Shown here: positions 17,041 through 26,469 of the stretch, piece by piece
Position numbering within the stretch: position 1 is the first letter of the stretch
How the letters are laid out: each line of letters begins with the position of its first letter
Assembly (NCBI RefSeq): GCF_000285515.1
Contig: NZ_HE610957.1
Span: 1,425,731-1,489,730 of the forward strand
Reading direction: 5' to 3'
From: Paenibacillus senegalensis JC66
GTDB taxonomy: Bacteria; Bacillota; Bacilli; Paenibacillales; NBRC-103111
DNA: 64,000 bases
Program-made: the position numbers and the translations under genes
Notes under the pieces: generated by a model
The model's database searches: none
What the model was told of the DNA's origin: nothing
Seen by the model: only the letters and a program-made list of their open reading frames with translations

Positions 17041-18538
17041 ATGAGTATTTCGGTGACACGGGGCAAAAAATCAATTAGGTTGATCTTGGCTTGCGTTATT
17101 TTGACAGGAGGTTTTTTTCGGAGCTTATCAGTTTATATCGACAGAGGCTTCTTCCGGGCCGCTGCGAATGATGAGCTTTAACCTGCGCTATGCGGCTGCA
17201 AATGATCCCTATCCTTGGGAAACCCGGCGGGAAATCGTACAAGAGATCATTCAGGAGCAGCAGCCGGATGTGATCGGGACGCAGGAAGGGCTGCATCGCC
17301 AAATTGCCGATCTGGATGAAGCGCTGCCGGAGTACGAATGGATCGGAGTCGGCCGGGAAGGCGGTCAGCTTGGCGAGTATATGGCGGTCTTTTACAATCC
17401 GCAACGGCTGAAGCCGTTGGAGCATTCCCACTTTTGGCTTTCCGATACCCCGGAAATTATAAGCTCCACGACTTGGGGCAACCGGATTCCGCGTATGGTT
17501 ACTTGGGTGCGCTTTCAAGATTTACAAACGAACAAAACGTTTTATTTCTTGAACACCCACCTCGATCACCAGTCGGAAATCTCCCGTCAGGCAAGTGCCG
17601 AGCTTATTTTACAGCGTCTCTCGTCCTTTGACCCGGACATTCCGGTTGTCATTACAGGAGATTTCAACGCCAGCCCTTCCAGTCTGACGTATTCTATTTT
17701 TGGTGAGGGCGGCTTGCAGGACGGCATGCTCAGCGCCAAGAAAACGGTCAACGCCGAGCTCAGAACGTATCATAACTACGGGGATCCTACAGGTGGAGGA
17801 GCTAATCGCCGTATTGACTGGATTCTGCATAGCGATCAAGTAAATGTGCTGCACGCAGAAATTATTACCTACAACCGTGACGGTCAGTATCCAAGCGATC
17901 ATTTTCCTGTCATGATTGAAGCCATTTTGAAAAAGTCCAGCAAGACGGCAGAGAATACGGTAGAGAAGCCGCCGATCCGAACCGCCCTCCACATCACGGA
18001 AGTCGTGCCTAACTCCCACGAGCGGGGCAACTATAATTATGTGGAGCTGTACAATCCGGGCAGCGAGCCAATCGATCTGGAAGGCTATCAAATCTACTAT
18101 TACTATGATCCTCAGCTGCCTTTTGACAAATCAAAATCGAACCGCTGGACGATTACGAAGGATTCGTACAGCACAAACACGGTCATCGGTCCGCAGGAAA
18201 CTAAAGTGATCTGGATAAAAAAGCAGCCCTGCTGCTATGAGCTCGGAATGGAGCAATTTTTGGCCAACTACTCGATCACTGCGGACGAACTCGGTCCAGA
18301 TCAGCTGCTCGCGGTGTTTACGCCTGGAGACAATCAGGGCCTAAATGGTACCTCGACGACGGGACGATCCCTAGGTCTCGTATCCCCGGACGGAGCCCAT
18401 TTGGTAGGCGTTCAATACAACGATGGCTCGCTGGACGTACATACCAATCAAGCCATCACTTATACGGAACCTGAAGCTTTAAGCAGCATTATGCAAAAGT
18501 CAGGCAGCCATCAGCAGCCCTCTCCGGGTACACCATGA
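17041..18538 (+). CDS. Secreted endonuclease/exonuclease/phosphatase protein with lamin-tail domain, frame broken at T7
   Basis: The catalytic part (from the ATG at 17168; frame open from 17105) has MMSFNLRY, GTQEGL, NTHLDH, TGDFNA and SDHFPVM, the metal and catalytic motifs of the DNase I/sphingomyelinase fold. After residue about 275 a lamin-tail domain (ITEVVPNS, YVELYNPGSEPIDLEGY) probably binds DNA or the envelope. A signal peptide (KKSIRLILACVILTGG) starts at 17041 or GTG 17053 but lies in the frame one base behind. Removing one T from the T7 run at 17112-17118 joins them as GGFFGAYQFISTEASSGPLRM. So this is a sequencing slip, a mutation, or slippage-controlled export. Confidence 0.75.
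17112..17118 (+). other. T7 run at the frame break of the secreted nuclease-like gene
   Basis: GGTTTTTTTCGG. With six T the signal peptide and the enzyme share one frame; with seven they do not. Confidence 0.7.
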
Positions 18539-18701
18539 TGCAGGGGGCTCCTTGTTGGGAACCGCCTGCAATAAGTCCTGCTTGTTGGGAAATTGCATGC
18601 GTCCTGCCCTTCCTGAGCTTGCTTTGCTGCAAGTGATCCGGTGCACCTATTGAATTCGCTCCGGGCATGGCATACAATGCATGGGAAGGGAGACGATTGC
18701 T

Positions 18702-19496
18702 ATGCCTGGATGGATAATAGATTTGGATGGAACTATGTACCGGGGCAACATGCCTGTAGAAGGAGCAGCACAGTTTATTTCACAGATAACCGAGGCGGGA
18801 CACCCTTATCTGTATGTAACGAACAATTCCTCCCGGAAGCCGGGACAAGTGGCTGAGCATATCCGGCGGGTAACAGGCGCCAGCGCATCGGCAGAGAACA
18901 TTCTTACCTCTTCCCAGGCAGCGGCCCGGTATGCCGCCGGCCGCAAGCCCGGGGCAAGCTTCTTTGCCATTGGAGAGGAAGGTCTCATGCACGCGCTTGA
19001 GGAAGCCGGGCTTGTCCCTGTACGGGAAGATGAAGTTCCCGATTTTGTGGTGCAAGGGATTGACCGGGGCTTCACCTACGACAAATTGGCCAAGGCCACC
19101 CGCTATATTCACCGCGGAGCCGAATATTTGCTGACGAACCCCGACCGGCTGCTTCCGGGTGATGGCGGCTTGCTGCCAGGCGCTGGTTCCGTGGCAGCTT
19201 CTCTAAAGACTGCCAGCGGAACCGAGCCTGTCGTCATTGGCAAGCCCTCTCCGATTATCTTGAATCTGGCGGTAGAGAAGCTCGGCCTGCCCCGCAACGA
19301 TATCTGGGTGGTAGGCGATAATATCGAGACAGATATCGCCGGAGGGGTGGCCGCACGCTGCCGCACCGCTTTGGTATTGACAGGAATTACACGGGCGGAA
19401 CAGGCCGGCGAGCTGTTGCAGCAAGCAAACCTCAAAAGCGACCTCATCTGCCGGGATTTGCCCGATTTGCTGCTGCAGCTGAGTCAGAAGCACTAA
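18702..19496 (+). CDS. HAD-IIA family phosphatase (NagD/AraL-like)
   Basis: About 264 residues. Motif I is WIIDLDGTMYRG (nucleophile Asp and DxD), motif II is YVTNNSSR (the IIA-type TNN), a C2 cap fills roughly 75-180, motif III Lys is in VVIGKPSP, and motif IV is VVGDNIETDI. Members dephosphorylate sugar phosphates, nucleotides or 4-nitrophenyl phosphate; the true substrate is unknown. ATG at 18702 is chosen because GGGAAGGGAGA lies about 8 bp upstream, and the first ATG (18681) precedes that site. Confidence 0.87.
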   Translation: MPGWIIDLDGTMYRGNMPVEGAAQFISQITEAGHPYLYVTNNSSRKPGQVAEHIRRVTGASASAENILTSSQAAARYAAGRKPGASFFAIGEEGLMHALEEAGLVPVREDEVPDFVVQGIDRGFTYDKLAKATRYIHRGAEYLLTNPDRLLPGDGGLLPGAGSVAASLKTASGTEPVVIGKPSPIILNLAVEKLGLPRNDIWVVGDNIETDIAGGVAARCRTALVLTGITRAEQAGELLQQANLKSDLICRDLPDLLLQLSQKH

Positions 19497-19568
19497 CCCT
19501 GCGCCATCCCCTAACCAAGGCCATTCGGCCTGGCTCTTCCGGGTCACCAATATGCCCCGCTTGGTCTC

Positions 19569-20339
19569 TTACCCGTGCTTGCGTCCGTACGCACGGGCGT
19601 ACGACATCATACGCTGATACATCTTGCGGCTTAATTTCTTTAAAGGATAAAACTGCGGCTGTCTGGAATTGACCTCCAGAACGTACGGCTGCTTGGTGTA
19701 TTCATCCAGTGCAATATCAATACCCATTTCATGCATTCCTTTTTTGCGCCCGCTTAATTCCTTAGCGGAGGTCAAGGCCAGCCATTCTATCTGCTCCAGC
19801 CTGGACTCCGCTTCTCCCTCTGACACTCCTTGCTTCCGGAACAGGGTGGACATCTTCATGAGGCGGCCGCCCTGATGAAAATTGGTTACGATTTTACCGG
19901 CCTTGCCCACCTTTGCGAAAACTCCGGTCACCGTCCATTTTCCCCGCGGCTTGCGCTGCACCATTGCCCTTAAGTCATAGGGCTTATCCTGCACCCTATC
20001 CAGCCTGATCCCTTTTTGGATAATCAGCTTTTTGTTCTCCTCTTTTTTGCTTTTAATAAAGGCGTACAGCTCGTTCAAATCTTCATAATGGCGGGTGCGC
20101 TTGTTCGTTTTTACCGTATATCCATCCTCAGCGCACGTCACTTTGAAAATCCCCAATCCTAAAGAACCTACATTCGGTTTAATATAGAGCACACTATGCC
20201 GGGAGGCCATTTTGCGTAAATTCTTTCTGGAAAAGGACATCGTTTGCGGAAGATGCTTTTTCAGCCGGGAATCGGCCGAAAGATAGCGATAAACCTTTAA
20301 TTTGCCGACAATAGTTGAGCTTTTATAATTTTTTTTCAA
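19569..20339 (-). CDS. YheC/YheD-family protein (ATP-grasp-like)
   Basis: 256 residues, basic. The pattern YIKPNVGSLGLGIFKV, IIQKGIRLD, PYDLRAMVQR, NFHQGGR and PYVLEVNSRQPQFY follows an ATP-grasp fold: nucleotide-binding Lys and glycine loop, Arg/Asp pair, and a final E-N metal site. In Bacillus the YheC/YheD proteins are linked to the spore coat; the reaction is not known. A TTG start at 20339 with GAGGTG upstream is used. It converges with the HAD gene with no clear terminator between. Confidence 0.75.
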   Translation of the reverse strand: MKKNYKSSTIVGKLKVYRYLSADSRLKKHLPQTMSFSRKNLRKMASRHSVLYIKPNVGSLGLGIFKVTCAEDGYTVKTNKRTRHYEDLNELYAFIKSKKEENKKLIIQKGIRLDRVQDKPYDLRAMVQRKPRGKWTVTGVFAKVGKAGKIVTNFHQGGRLMKMSTLFRKQGVSEGEAESRLEQIEWLALTSAKELSGRKKGMHEMGIDIALDEYTKQPYVLEVNSRQPQFYPLKKLSRKMYQRMMSYARAYGRKHG

Positions 20340-20485
20340 TCCGATTCACCTCACCATAACCTATGGACATAAGAACCATTCCGTATGTGCTTATGTGGAG
20401 TTCATGCAAAATGGTCGATTGTCCCCTTTCCGTGTTAAGATAACTTTAAGGTTTATAAAATGAATCTATTAAGATTTGTAAGTTA

Positions 20486-20502
20486 ATCTAGTAACGCTAG
20501 AT
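20486..20502. promoter_or_regulatory. Small inverted repeat before the response regulator gene
   Basis: ATCTAG and CTAGAT separated by 5 bp, about 30 bp before the start codon. Candidate operator only. Confidence 0.25.
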
Positions 20503-20531
20503 CGCATGTGAATGAAAGGAAGCGAAGGGAC

Positions 20532-21230
20532 ATGCCTCAGGAAACGGTGCTGATTGTAGATGATGAAAAGGAGATTGTAGAGCTGCTGACCATTTATTTG
20601 ACTAACGATGGCTACCGTGTATTCAAAGCTTACAACGGCCTCGAGGCGCTGCAGCTCTTGCAGGCGAAGGCAGCCGAGGTCGACTTGATCATTCTCGATA
20701 TCATGATGCCTAGAATGGACGGCATTCAGGCCTGTCTGAAAATCCGTGAGAAGATGAACATGCCAATTATCATGCTGTCCGCCAAAACCCAGGACATGGA
20801 TAAAATCAACGGATTAAGCATGGGCGCTGACGATTATGTCACCAAGCCGTTTAATCCGTTGGAGCTGCTCGCCCGCGTGAAGTCTCAGCTGCGCCGCTAC
20901 AACCGGCTTAATACACCGGCGCAGCACAAGGAGGACGAGATTGAAGTCGATGATCTCACAATCAATATAGCGACGCGGGAAGTGAAGGTCGATGGGCGGG
21001 AAGTCAAGCTGACTCCGCGGGAGTTCTCCATTCTCGAATTGCTTGCGCGCAATCGGGGAATCGTGTTCAGCATTGAGAAAATCTATGAAACGGTATGGAA
21101 GGAAGCCTTCTTTGAGTCGGAGAATACCGTAATGGTGCACATTCGAAAAATCCGCGAGAAAATAGAGGAGCAGCCTAGAAAGCCCCGCTTCATCAAAACA
21201 GTCTGGGGGGTTGGCTACCGAATTGAATAG
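20532..21230 (+). CDS. OmpR/VanR-type response regulator
   Basis: About 232 residues. The receiver domain has the acidic pair (VDDEKE), the phosphoacceptor Asp in LIILDIMMP, Ser/Thr (MLSAKT) and the switch Lys in DDYVTKPFNP. The C-terminal winged helix ends KPRFIKTVWGVGYRIE. It is phosphorylated by the kinase encoded next, whose start overlaps by 20 bp. ATG at 20532 is used, with AAAGGA about 11 bp upstream. The closest family look is VanR-like, but no van resistance genes are nearby, so the target is unknown. Confidence 0.9.
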   Translation: MPQETVLIVDDEKEIVELLTIYLTNDGYRVFKAYNGLEALQLLQAKAAEVDLIILDIMMPRMDGIQACLKIREKMNMPIIMLSAKTQDMDKINGLSMGADDYVTKPFNPLELLARVKSQLRRYNRLNTPAQHKEDEIEVDDLTINIATREVKVDGREVKLTPREFSILELLARNRGIVFSIEKIYETVWKEAFFESENTVMVHIRKIREKIEEQPRKPRFIKTVWGVGYRIE

Positions 21231-22707
21231 ATTAAAAAACTGGTTCCCCTTTAATTGGTTCGGGGATTTGATTCATTTATGCCGCAAGCTAATTACTGTG
21301 CTGCTAAACAAGGTGCTGGAGAGCTTGCGGCTGCAGTTGATATTTACTTTTATCATTTGTTTATTATTTTCCCTGCTGGTTTTTGCAACCAGCTCGGCCT
21401 TCTTCGGGGAGGTCAACAAAACCGCTAGAATCGACTACACGCAGGGCAAGCAGCGGATCGAGCAGGAAGCACGCCATATGGTAGCTATGCTGCAAAATCC
21501 CTATCTTGAGGAGGAGCAATTGAAACAACTCCTTCAGCAGCAGCTGGAAATGACCCCCCTCAAAGTTCTGGTACTGAATATGGACGGACAAGTCCTTTAC
21601 AAGAGCGAAAAAGCGACCGAAACCGAAGTCGATGTCCACCAGATGATCGCTAATGCGATGCAGGACCGAATCTACAATTCTTTTGAAGAGGAATTTATGA
21701 CCTTCTACCCGGTTGACCTGATCAGCGAGAAGGCCTATTTAGTCGTAAGCGGTGTTCCCGCTGCCAACATCACCATGATTCCAGGGAAAAGTCCTCTCTC
21801 TCCTATTGCTGCTTCTGTCTCTTTTCTGGTGCTGTTTTATGTACTGACCAAAAGAAAGATGAAAAATATTGAGGAGCTAGCCTTAGGTTTGCTCGAAATT
21901 TCCAAAGGGAATCTCCACCATCGCGTAGCAACAAGGGGCAAGGATGAGCTTGGTTCGCTCGGTCGCAACATAAACCACATGGCTGAGGAACTGCATCGGA
22001 CGATTGAAGAAGAAAGAAAGGCGGAGAGGACGAAAAATGAGCTGATCACAAACGTTTCACATGATCTGCGCACACCGCTTACCTTAATTATCGGCTACTT
22101 GCGCTTGCTGAAGGATAAAAATTATGAGGATGAGCGACAGGCAGACGCTTATCTGCAAATCGTCTCCAACAAATCGGAAAAGCTTAAGAGCCTTATCGAT
22201 GATCTGTTTGAATACACTAAGCTGAGCAGCATGGACAGCCCAATTGAAAGCGAGCGGCTCTGCTTGAAGGAACTTCTCGAGCAGCTCGTGGAAGAATTGG
22301 TCACTTATGCCGATGAGAACGGAGTGAAGCTGGAAAGGACTTTTCCTCCCGGCAAGCTGATGGTCAGCATCGATGCCCCAAAAATGATCCGGGTCTTCGA
22401 GAATTTACTGTCTAATGCGATTAAATACAGCAAAAAGCCGGGAGCCATCCGACTCTCTATGACAACGGAGGAAGATTCCTATGTCCAGGTTACCGTGATT
22501 AACCGTGGGGACCCTATTCCAGAAGAAGAGCTGGAAAGACTGTTTGACCGCTTCTACCGTGTAGATGCATCCCGCAGCTCCGATACCGGGGGCTCAGGTT
22601 TAGGCTTGGCTATAGCCAAAAGCATTGTAGAGGCTCATGGTGGATTGATCTGGGCTGAATCCGATCAGACTGAAATTCGCTTTTGCGTACGACTGCAGCT
22701 CGCTTAA
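21211..22707 (+). CDS. Membrane sensor histidine kinase (VanS-like)
   Basis: 498 residues if TTG 21211 is used (TTG 21223 also possible). Two helices (about 42-62 and 190-210) frame a roughly 130-residue outside sensor domain with no known fold seen; a HAMP linker follows, then the H-box NVSHDLRTPL (phospho-His), the N-box ENLLSNAIKYS, and the G-boxes GDPIPEEE and TGGSGLGLAIAKSIVEAHGG. Partner of the overlapping response regulator. The signal is unknown; the outside location suggests a wall or envelope cue. Confidence 0.88.
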   Translation: MATELNRLKNWFPFNWFGDLIHLCRKLITVLLNKVLESLRLQLIFTFIICLLFSLLVFATSSAFFGEVNKTARIDYTQGKQRIEQEARHMVAMLQNPYLEEEQLKQLLQQQLEMTPLKVLVLNMDGQVLYKSEKATETEVDVHQMIANAMQDRIYNSFEEEFMTFYPVDLISEKAYLVVSGVPAANITMIPGKSPLSPIAASVSFLVLFYVLTKRKMKNIEELALGLLEISKGNLHHRVATRGKDELGSLGRNINHMAEELHRTIEEERKAERTKNELITNVSHDLRTPLTLIIGYLRLLKDKNYEDERQADAYLQIVSNKSEKLKSLIDDLFEYTKLSSMDSPIESERLCLKELLEQLVEELVTYADENGVKLERTFPPGKLMVSIDAPKMIRVFENLLSNAIKYSKKPGAIRLSMTTEEDSYVQVTVINRGDPIPEEELERLFDRFYRVDASRSSDTGGSGLGLAIAKSIVEAHGGLIWAESDQTEIRFCVRLQLA

Positions 22708-22799
22708 TCTGACATGCAGCCAGGGCCTTAAGCTCTCCAAATTATCCGTCTGTTTAGCTTACCCGCTTCCTCAGCCTCTATGTTTGGGCAGCTCCGGTT

Positions 22800-22918
22800 G
22801 ATAGGTTGTCACGCTTTCCCGGAAGGTGGCCACACTTTCCCACAACGTGGCCACACTTTCTACCAGAACACTGGTCACGTTTTCTCCCAGAAAGCTGTCA
22901 CGCTTTCTCCCAGAGGGA
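22800..22918 (-). repeat. About 22-bp tandem repeats derived from the 3' end of the isomerase gene
   Basis: Read on the minus strand, units such as TTCTGGGAGAAAGCGTGAC recur about five times. The first unit is the last codons and stop of the isomerase gene (LWEKA-stop); the rest are diverged copies downstream. Confidence 0.65.
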
Positions 22919-23752
22919 ACGAAGATAGGTCAAGGAAGCGGTCAAAGCTTCCGCTTGTTCATCTGCCGGCTCATCGCATTCCAGCGCCGCATGCCCGTCA
23001 TAGCCGTTTTCCTTCAGCACCTTCAGGAATCGTTCCCAATCGATTCCTTTTTCGATGTCATTCAGCCCCGGAAGCTGGCGGTCTTTATCGGCCAAATGGA
23101 CGTGAGCCAGCAAGCCCATCTCTATTGCATCTTCTAAAATATCCGCATCCTCTCTCTGCATCAGCATGTGATAGCTATCTGCAAGTACACGAAGATGAGG
23201 GAGATACAGGGAAGCAACGAACTCAACGGCTTCCTCCACATATTTCAGCATATTGCATTCCTTGCGGTTTAAAGCTTCTACAGCAACGAGCACTTCGCAC
23301 TTCTCCGCGTAAACCTCGCAGCGCTGCAGGAAAGAAGACAATTGCTCCATAGCCTGAGCACGGTCAAATCCCGGAGGGACTTTGCGAACGGCTCCCCCTC
23401 CAAAATTGATCACCCTGGCCCCTATCGCTTGAGCCCGGGGGAAGGCGCGTGCCAAATAAGCGTCCAGCTTCTTCTCTTCCACTGCCGGACCGGTTACAGG
23501 CAGAGCAGCCGGAAGCAGCGAATTGACTGCTTCACAGGATACAGGAGACTGTCTTAGCAGTTCCAGAGCCTTATTAAAGGCTGATTCCGGCAGCTCTGCA
23601 AATACATGGAGCGGAAGCTCCGCAAAATCAAATCCCAGCTCTGCTGTGAGCTCCAGCTGATGTTGAAAAGAATCCATCCACCGCGCCAGGGCCGCTTCAG
23701 TCACCGGTTCTCGGGGAGCCGGGTCCATTCTGATACATCGTCCGATTCGCAT
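22898..23752 (-). CDS. Sugar phosphate isomerase/epimerase-like TIM-barrel protein
   Basis: About 284 residues, AP endonuclease 2/xylose isomerase-like barrel. Typical strand-end residues appear: FAELPLHVF, INFGGGAVRKVP, VAVEALNRKECNML (metal-binding Glu), VLADSYHMLMQ (Asp/His), LAHVHLADKDRQLPG (His), and HAALECDEP (Glu), a divalent-metal set fitting a sugar or inositol-type isomerase or epimerase. ATG at 23752 has GGATGG about 9 bp upstream. It stands alone, and the 3' end is part of a short tandem repeat. Confidence 0.75.
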   Translation of the reverse strand: MRIGRCIRMDPAPREPVTEAALARWMDSFQHQLELTAELGFDFAELPLHVFAELPESAFNKALELLRQSPVSCEAVNSLLPAALPVTGPAVEEKKLDAYLARAFPRAQAIGARVINFGGGAVRKVPPGFDRAQAMEQLSSFLQRCEVYAEKCEVLVAVEALNRKECNMLKYVEEAVEFVASLYLPHLRVLADSYHMLMQREDADILEDAIEMGLLAHVHLADKDRQLPGLNDIEKGIDWERFLKVLKENGYDGHAALECDEPADEQAEALTASLTYLRSLWEKA

Positions 23753-23794
23753 ATCGGTCATCCATCCTTTTTTAACCAATTTCTATTGCTCTTA

Positions 23795-23915
23795 TTTTTC
23801 TAATGCTTCTTATACTTCTTCTACTTCTTATACTTCTACTTCTTTTACTTCTTATACTTCTAACTCTTCTGCTAACCCTTCTTATACTTCTAACCCTTCT
23901 TCTGACCCATCTTAT
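23795..23915. repeat. Pyrimidine-rich CTTCTTATA tandem repeats
   Basis: Units of 9-12 bp based on ACTTCTTAT run for about 120 bp upstream of the isomerase gene, inside a roughly 350-bp gap. The rest of the gap holds a TATAAT (23993-23998) that may serve the LysR gene. Confidence 0.6.
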
Positions 23916-24102
23916 TCTTTTTTACGAATGAACTGTATTATACTTGTCATAGCATTAACCGTAAAGGGATTGCCCAGCGGCTTAATCTTGGCTATAATGT
24001 ACTATTAAAAAGAATTGTTTATACCGTACAGCCAGCTGATAACTAACTGTTATTGATTCACTACTTGACTCATTGGATTCCATTCGGGAGGCCAAACTTA
24101 GA

Positions 24103-25005
24103 ATGAACATTAATCAATTGGAAACCTTACTGACCGTATCTCAAACGATGAGCTTTCGCAAAGCGGGCGAGCAGCTTAATCTGACCCAGCCAGCGGTATC
24201 CGCACAGATCAAGTCGCTGGAAGACCAATTTCAGACCGTGCTCATTGACCGCAATCAACCTGTGACGCTAACGGACAGCGGGATCATTTTTTTAGAGCAC
24301 GCCCATAAAATTTTGGCCATTGTGGAAGAATTGAAGCAAAGATTGGCCGATCTGGAACACAAACCCCAGGGAAACATCAACCTTGGAACCACCACTTCGA
24401 TTGCAATCCAAATTTTGCCGAGGGTGCTGTCCTATTTTCAGAATCAATACCCGCTCATCAGCACAACCATTCACTCCATGCCTTCATCCCAAATCATGTC
24501 CAGTGTTGAGAATGGCACTGTGGATATTGGGATAGCCTACTTAATTGACAAATCTCCCAGCCTGGAGACTTCGATTTTGTATTACGATACCTTTGAGCTG
24601 GTTGTGTCCCCCGAACATCCGTTAGCCCATTCTTCTTACAGCACAGTGGAATCACTCCACCATCTTCCTTTCATTATGTTGACTCCGAACACTGCCGGCC
24701 GCCGGTTTGTAGATCAAATATTCAAGAAACTCGATGTCCAGCCCAAAATCGTTATGGAGCTATCCAGCAGCGAAGAGGTGAAAAGAATGGTCGAGCTGAA
24801 TTTGGGAGCCGCTATTATCTCCAAACTGTCCGTGGCTAATGAATTGAAGATGGGAACATTAAAGGTTATCCAGGTTAGTGAGCTAGAAATCACTCATCCT
24901 GTCGGAGTCATTTATAAATCAGGTCGCTACCTGAGCTCGGCTATTAAGCAGTTTTTGAGCGACTTGAAGGGAATGCCTGAAACCCAGTTTATTGGCTCAG
25001 AATAA
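24103..25005 (+). CDS. LysR family transcriptional regulator
   Basis: About 300 residues. N-terminal winged helix: NQLETLLTVSQTMSFRKAGEQLNLTQPAVSAQIKSLED, classic LysR. The effector domain (about 90-290) is a two-lobed periplasmic-binding-like fold. ATG at 24103 follows GGGAGG at 11 bp. It is 46 bp upstream of a histidinol-phosphatase gene in the same direction, so co-transcription is possible. The ligand is unknown. Confidence 0.88.
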   Translation: MNINQLETLLTVSQTMSFRKAGEQLNLTQPAVSAQIKSLEDQFQTVLIDRNQPVTLTDSGIIFLEHAHKILAIVEELKQRLADLEHKPQGNINLGTTTSIAIQILPRVLSYFQNQYPLISTTIHSMPSSQIMSSVENGTVDIGIAYLIDKSPSLETSILYYDTFELVVSPEHPLAHSSYSTVESLHHLPFIMLTPNTAGRRFVDQIFKKLDVQPKIVMELSSSEEVKRMVELNLGAAIISKLSVANELKMGTLKVIQVSELEITHPVGVIYKSGRYLSSAIKQFLSDLKGMPETQFIGSE

Positions 25006-25051
25006 ATAAACACGTTAGTTAATAGTAACCAAGAACTTGAGGAGGCTAATT

Positions 25052-25858
25052 ATGAAGTTCGATTTGCATACGCATCATGACCGCTGCGGTCACGCTGAAG
25101 GAACCATTCGCGATTATATTGAGGCTGCTATTCAAGCGGATTTTCAGGTAATCGGAATTTCCGACCACTCTCCATACTTCGCCAGCGAGGTGGATCAGGA
25201 GAAACCCGGTATTGCAATGGCCAAAAGCGACTTTTCCAATTATATATCCGAGGTGCTCCGCTTAAAGGAAGAATACAAGGATCGCATTGAAGTTTTGCTG
25301 GGAGTAGAGTCGGATTTCTTCCCTCAACATGCTGATTTATACAAGCAAATGTACGAGCCTTATCCGTTTGATTACATAATCGGCAGCGTTCATTTCACAG
25401 GCGGCGTCAGCATTTTCAACAAAAACCGCTGGAAAGGGCTGACCCAGGTTCAGCAGATCCAGGCCAAGGAAGAATATTATCAGCGAATCGCGGAGTCAGC
25501 CCGTTCAGGCATGTTCCAGATTCTTGGGCACATTGATGCGATGAAAGGCTACTACCCGGAATTTTCGAATCTTCCTACCAAGATGGTGGAAGAAACGTTA
25601 AAAATCATTGGCGATACGGGGATCGCTATCGAAATCAATACATCCGGCAAAACCAAATCCTGCGGAGGCTGGTACCCAGCGGATGATATTTTAGAAAAAG
25701 CTCTCTATTACAAGGTGCCGGTCACTTTCGGTTCAGATGCCCACATTCCGTCCAGAATCGGTGATGAGTGGGAGTTGGTTCAGCAAAAACTCCGGGAAAT
25801 TGGTTATAAGGAATGGGTTTTCTACCGGCAAAAGCAGCCCGTTTCCGTCCCCCTATAG
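25052..25858 (+). CDS. PHP-family histidinol-phosphatase
   Basis: About 268 residues. The metal-binding PHP motifs are clear: FDLHTHHDRCGHAEG, ISDHSPY, LLGVESDF, IIGSVHFTGG, ILGHIDAMKG and TFGSDAHIP, with length as in Bacillus HisJ-type enzymes, which release phosphate from L-histidinol phosphate in histidine synthesis. GAGGAGG precedes ATG at 25052 at good distance. No other his gene is near, so the role in histidine synthesis is from family only; other phosphoesters are possible. Confidence 0.8.
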   Translation: MKFDLHTHHDRCGHAEGTIRDYIEAAIQADFQVIGISDHSPYFASEVDQEKPGIAMAKSDFSNYISEVLRLKEEYKDRIEVLLGVESDFFPQHADLYKQMYEPYPFDYIIGSVHFTGGVSIFNKNRWKGLTQVQQIQAKEEYYQRIAESARSGMFQILGHIDAMKGYYPEFSNLPTKMVEETLKIIGDTGIAIEINTSGKTKSCGGWYPADDILEKALYYKVPVTFGSDAHIPSRIGDEWELVQQKLREIGYKEWVFYRQKQPVSVPL

Positions 25859-25988
25859 AATAATTAGTCATTATTAGTCCAGGCAGCCCGTTTACTGTGC
25901 ATAACCGTATCAGCGGCACTGGCAGCGGGCGGCAAGCTTTTTGCTGGCCGTAGCTGCTGCTTGCTGTCGTGGCTGGCCGCTTCGAATT

Positions 25989-26072
25989 CTAACGCTCGCA
26001 GCGGTCTTTATTTTGCTCAGATCGCGGGTTTCTGGACTTTTTGTCACAAATAAGAGCGAGGGCGAGCGTTAG
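25989..26072. repeat. Imperfect long inverted repeat, REP-like element
   Basis: CTAACGCTCGC (25989-25999) and GCGAGCGTTAG (26062-26072) are exact complements 62 bp apart, in an 860-bp non-coding stretch. The shape is that of dispersed intergenic repeats, but only one copy is in the window. Confidence 0.45.
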
Positions 26073-26286
26073 CGCAATCCGTCTCGCAAAGCACCTACGC
26101 GGAACGTGTCGCAGCCCCCATTAGGACAGGCAGCTTACAGGACTACTACTGGCCAACGAATGATACAAATCGACACCCTCTAGTCGATCTTACACACCGT
26201 GCGAAGCTTTCGGAAAACGGTGGTGCTGCACGACAGTGGTCAGAATCTTTTAGGTGCAATGAAAAGCTGAAATTCGATACAAAAAA

Positions 26287-26316
26287 AGAGGACCTTGCCA
26301 ACGGGGCAGGGTCCTT
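26287..26316 (-). terminator. Rho-independent terminator, minus strand
   Basis: AGGACCCTGCC and GGCAAGGTCCT pair around a short loop and are followed by seven T on the minus strand. It ends the sda transcript, about 400 bp downstream of the stop. Confidence 0.75.
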
Positions 26317-26469
26317 AAGTGTAAATCTATTTTAAAAAGGGGGTCATGTCATTATAGTACCCCAGCCACGTTAACAAACCGTAACAGGAATATTTCATTT
26401 TGATTACAAAACTTTCCGCATTCCTCTTCTTGCCTTACGCTCTCTCTTACTATACCTTCCTCGCAACAC

